Source: Dialister succinatiphilus YIT 11850
Lineage (GTDB): Bacteria > Bacillota > Negativicutes > Veillonellales > Dialisteraceae
Assembly (NCBI RefSeq): GCF_000242435.1
Contig: NZ_JH591187.1
Location: 1,109,615-1,156,040 of the forward strand
Reading direction: 5' to 3'
Length of the DNA: 46,426 nucleotides
Positions 43,974 through 46,426 of the stretch are shown one piece after another. The notes below the pieces were generated by a model, which saw nothing but the letters and a program-made list of their open reading frames with translations, was not told where the DNA came from and ran no database searches. Both the position numbers and the translations under genes were made by a program. The stretch's first letter is position 1; each line of letters begins with the position of its first letter.

Positions 43974-44885
43974 ATGGCAGGTTTATTTTTTGACGATTAT
44001 GATACCCCCGTTTTCCGTCCGCCCAGTGAAGCGGACAGCTTCATTCTCCGGGTTACCAGAGGCTGCGCCCACAACAGCTGCACTTACTGCAATATGTACC
44101 GGGGCGTGAAATTTGAAAAGCTCTCCGACGAGCAGATCATGCGGCAGATTGCCATCGCCTACTCTGTGGACCGGGACGGCGTACGCCGGGTGTTCCTGGC
44201 TGACGGCGACGCCCTGGTGCTTCCTACGGAAAGACTTCTCAAGATTCTGAACACCCTGAAGAAATATTTCCCCAACCTAGAGCGCGTTTCCTCCTATGCA
44301 GCACCGGGAGACATTCTCAGAAAGTCCCTGGACGAACTGAAACAGCTTCGGGAAGCGGGCCTCCAGCTTCTGTACTACGGTATGGAAAGCGGTGACTCCC
44401 AGACCCTGAAGGACATTCGCAAAGGGGTGAACGGTGAGCAGTCCATCGAAGTGGGCAAACGGGTCCGCGCAGCAGGCATGGATCTGTCCATTATGATCAT
44501 CCTCGGCATTGCCGGCGTACCGGGCAGTGAAAGACACGCCCTGGCCACCGCCCATGCCATCAACGAAATCAAACCGACCCACCTTTCCGCCCTCTCCCTC
44601 ATGCTCTATCGGGGCAGCGAGCTGAAGGACCAGTTCGAGCGGGGCGAATTCACTCCCCTTCCCCCCTATGGCCTCATGGAAGAACTGAAGGTCATTGTGG
44701 AACACTTGGACCTGCCGGAAACGGAACACATGATTTTCAGAAGCAACCATGTATCCAACTATATCCGCCTGGCAGCCACCCTCCCCAGAGATAAGGAAAA
44801 GCTCCTCGCCGACATCGACGAAAGCATCCGCTATCTGAAATCCAAGAAAAACTACGACGTCTACAACCACGACTGGACAAAATAA
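43974..44885 (+). CDS. Radical SAM protein
   Basis: 303 aa. The 4Fe-4S cluster motif is CAHNSCTYC at about residues 32-40, a CX4CX2C spacing instead of the usual CX3CX2C but typical of a family with TRGCxHNxCTYCNMY. The partial TIM barrel follows: VFLADGDALVLP, GLQLLYYGMESGD (SAM-binding GME) and SIMIILGIAGVPGS. The start at 43974 lies after the promoter and has AAAGGA 10 bp upstream; earlier in-frame codons overlap the promoter. Reaction unknown. Confidence 0.88.
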   Translation: MAGLFFDDYDTPVFRPPSEADSFILRVTRGCAHNSCTYCNMYRGVKFEKLSDEQIMRQIAIAYSVDRDGVRRVFLADGDALVLPTERLLKILNTLKKYFPNLERVSSYAAPGDILRKSLDELKQLREAGLQLLYYGMESGDSQTLKDIRKGVNGEQSIEVGKRVRAAGMDLSIMIILGIAGVPGSERHALATAHAINEIKPTHLSALSLMLYRGSELKDQFERGEFTPLPPYGLMEELKVIVEHLDLPETEHMIFRSNHVSNYIRLAATLPRDKEKLLADIDESIRYLKSKKNYDVYNHDWTK

Positions 44886-44898
44886 AGAAATACCACCA

Positions 44899-44930
44899 TT
44901 CCCGGAGCCAACAGGTTCCGGGATTTTTTT
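44899..44930 (+). terminator. Terminator after the radical SAM gene
   Basis: TCCCGGA(A)CC-type stem with the loop ACA, followed by seven T, 14 bp past the stop. The following 195 bp up to the protease show a TATAAT at 44968 but no clear -35. Confidence 0.88.
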
Positions 44931-45125
44931 GCTGCAGAGCCGCTGTGCCTCCCATTTCCCTCTTCTCTATAATGGAGTATCATAGAAAGAGACAAAGAAA
45001 GCACCGATTCATCGCCGCCTCTCCCGTGATCGGCCATGCCCCGTCACGGAATGGCACGAAAAGAGGAGATCCCGTCACCATGATGAAATCGTCTTTCCCG
45101 GACATGACAGAAAGGAGACAGTTTT

Positions 45126-46025
45126 ATGAAAAAGAAAATCCTCTGCCTGGCGGCAGCCGCCGCCCTGCTCTGCGGCTCCCTGGCCCCCGCCCCGGCAGCA
45201 GAAGCCTTCAGCCTCGGAGACATTATCGGCATTGCCCAGGGCGCTGCCCAGTACGCCATGCTGGACAAACAATTCAAGTATTACAACGATACCGAAGAAG
45301 GCCGGCAGAAACTCTTCCAATCCTATCAGCAGGAACTGGGTGTCCTTCACGATGAAGAAAAGGAAGACGAACTGGCAGGCATTATGAACCGCCTCACAGA
45401 AAGCATCGGCGCCGAAGACCCGGACATTTACAAAAAGCCTTACCTCTATTTCATCTGCCCCGACGAATCCTTCAACGCCGCCTGCTCCATGGGCCATGTG
45501 ATGATAGTGAATGACGGCATTTTCAAGTACCTCACCAACACCGATGAAATAGCCGTGGTGCTGGGCCATGAAATGGGACACGGCCAGAAAAACCATGTAG
45601 GAAACGCCATGTACAAGAAAGCCAAAACCAATCTGGGCGCCGCCGTCATTTCCGGTGCCCTGGGAGACAACGCCCTGAGCCAGGAAGTGCTGAGCCTTGC
45701 AGTCAACCAGATAGAAACGGTACAGATCAGCAGAAATGATGAAAAAGAAGCAGATAAACTGTCCTTCGACTACATCTACCGTGCCGGCTACAACCCCGGC
45801 GCCACCGCCGCCGTGTGGCAGCGGGTCATAGAAAAAAACGGTGACAACGACCCCACCTTCGCCCAGGAAGTCTTCTCCCCCTCCGACCACCCCTCCAACA
45901 GCGAGCGGAGAGACACCTATGAAAAGCGGCTCACCGCACTTTCCAAAAAACATGTCACCCTGAAAGAAAATACCAATACCCTGGAAGTCAACGGCAAAGA
46001 ATTCGTCACTCCCGCTCCGGCATGA
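45126..46025 (+). CDS. M48-family zinc metalloprotease, exported (reading frame ended by TGA)
   Basis: 299 aa. A signal peptide (KKKILCLAAAAALLCGSLAPAPAAEA) directs it across the inner membrane. The HEMGH zinc site with the downstream EADKLSFDY glutamate forms the M48 catalytic centre (BepA/LoiP-like envelope proteases). ADH-like FSPSDHPSNSER is the usual substrate-groove motif. Ribosome site AAAGGAGACAG. The TGA at 46023 is followed in the same frame by 64 more sense codons, so the protein may originally have ended at 46217. Confidence 0.9.
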   Translation: MKKKILCLAAAAALLCGSLAPAPAAEAFSLGDIIGIAQGAAQYAMLDKQFKYYNDTEEGRQKLFQSYQQELGVLHDEEKEDELAGIMNRLTESIGAEDPDIYKKPYLYFICPDESFNAACSMGHVMIVNDGIFKYLTNTDEIAVVLGHEMGHGQKNHVGNAMYKKAKTNLGAAVISGALGDNALSQEVLSLAVNQIETVQISRNDEKEADKLSFDYIYRAGYNPGATAAVWQRVIEKNGDNDPTFAQEVFSPSDHPSNSERRDTYEKRLTALSKKHVTLKENTNTLEVNGKEFVTPAPA

Positions 46026-46028
46026 GAC

Positions 46029-46217
46029 ATGAGCAGCGCCGAAAGGAAATACTTCGTCATGGGCAACCTGGCCGCCGCCTATGACCATGGAGAAAATAAA
46101 AAGCCTGCAGAAGACAGAAACGGCACCGTCTACCTGGGCAGCCAGGCCATCATGACCCCCGTAAACGGCGATCCCTCCGCCCAGACCCTGGCAGAGCGGC
46201 TGAATCAGATTAAGTAA
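46029..46217 (+). pseudogene. Probable C-terminal extension of the M48 protease, cut off by an in-frame TGA
   Basis: 62 codons from an ATG one codon after the protease stop, in exactly the same frame. There is no ribosome site before this ATG. The sequence (SSAERKYFVMGNLAAAYDHG..NGTVYLGSQAIMTP..LAERLNQIK) is well-formed, looks like a folded tail domain and shows protein-like codon use. Either the TGA is a nonsense mutation, or the tail is translated by coupled re-initiation or read-through. Confidence 0.55.
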
Positions 46218-46426
46218 GGACACGCCTGCGGTGTGAAGGTTCTTAAGATTGACCGGCCGTTGGCCGAAGGGTTCGTAAGTTTGACGGGGCCTTTGGCCCC
46301 GAGGGTTATGGATTGCCCGTAGGGCAATGCTTATGAAGTCAGCGTTACGGGATTGGCTTTTTGTATCATATGGTATGATAAGCACTACGGTAATCAGCCA
46401 CCTCCGGTGGCTTTTCCCCCCTTTGG
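46218..46426 (+). repeat. Mosaic intergenic repeat, copy K (cut by window end)
   Basis: GACACGCCTGCGGTGTG hairpin, left arm (GACCGGCCGTTGGCCG, GACGGGGCCTTTGGCCCC), core TATGAAGTCAGCGTTACGGG at about 46330 and CCACCTCCGGTGG, then the window ends. Same orientation as all other copies. Confidence 0.85.

Noticed and set aside
46023-46025. Selenocysteine at the in-frame TGA of the protease
   Set aside because: No convincing SECIS-type stem-loop is apparent directly downstream and the site is not near catalytic residues. A nonsense change is simpler.
45075-46385. Long antisense open frame of 436 codons opposite the M48 protease
   Set aside because: It is the complement of a well-supported gene, its translation is low-complexity (F, V, G runs), and it extends into a repeat. 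It is a GC-driven shadow.

Overview
The window looks like chromosomal DNA of a Negativicutes bacterium (Veillonellaceae/Dialister-like). This is an inference from the gene set (TRAP transporter, TrkAH, a T-box leader, a T. maritima-sized DAHP synthase, strong AAAGGAGG ribosome sites) together with moderately high GC. No rRNA or tRNA gene is visible. Most genes are ordinary housekeeping or transport genes. The spaces between them are not ordinary: about 7.7 kb, roughly one sixth of the window, is one family of composite hairpin-rich repeats.

Layout. 0.1-2.8 kb: a flavin reductase-like protein and an AEC permease, divergent from a LysR regulator. 3.7-7.2 kb: the potassium uptake pair trkA-trkH, convergent with a Bax inhibitor-1 family protein. 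7.3-9.7 kb: a MITE-like element, an exported WG-repeat protein, a small unknown protein and a TM2 protein. 10.1-11.4 kb: the uracil permease uraA with a terminator hairpin in its leader. 12.0-13.5 kb: an intact IS3-type element sitting inside a repeat. 13.9-15.2 kb: an M19 dipeptidase and a 4-oxalocrotonate tautomerase family protein. 16.0-27.9 kb: an aromatic amino acid gene set, all on the minus strand, in transcription order aroF, tyrA, aroB, aroA, aroC, pheA, aroE, aroK. It covers every step from DAHP to chorismate except 3-dehydroquinate dehydratase, plus the first committed enzymes to Phe and Tyr. The set is cut into blocks by repeats and by an IS110-family element. 28.2-33.8 kb: a restriction-type operon with a broken adenine methyltransferase. 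34.1-36.4 kb: a TIM-barrel protein divergent from a second, divergent AroB homologue. 37.1-41.2 kb: a DctP-DctQ-DctM TRAP transporter behind a T-box. 41.2-46.2 kb: an iron-type alcohol/glycerol dehydrogenase, a radical SAM protein and an M48 metalloprotease whose reading frame is cut by a TGA.

Control. aroF is preceded by a near-consensus promoter, a 39-codon leader peptide with eight aromatic residues in twelve, an intrinsic terminator, and a leader segment complementary to the terminator's 5' arm. This is a textbook attenuator reading Phe/Tyr/Trp supply. The TRAP operon has a complete T-box leader, so import by this transporter probably responds to an uncharged tRNA; the specifier is tentatively GUC, valine.

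The most unusual items are: the mosaic repeat family, present at eleven loci and always in the same orientation; the attenuator; the T-box on a TRAP operon; the methyltransferase split inside its NPPY catalytic motif by a 229-bp inverted-repeat element; and the AroB paralogue lacking several active-site residues.
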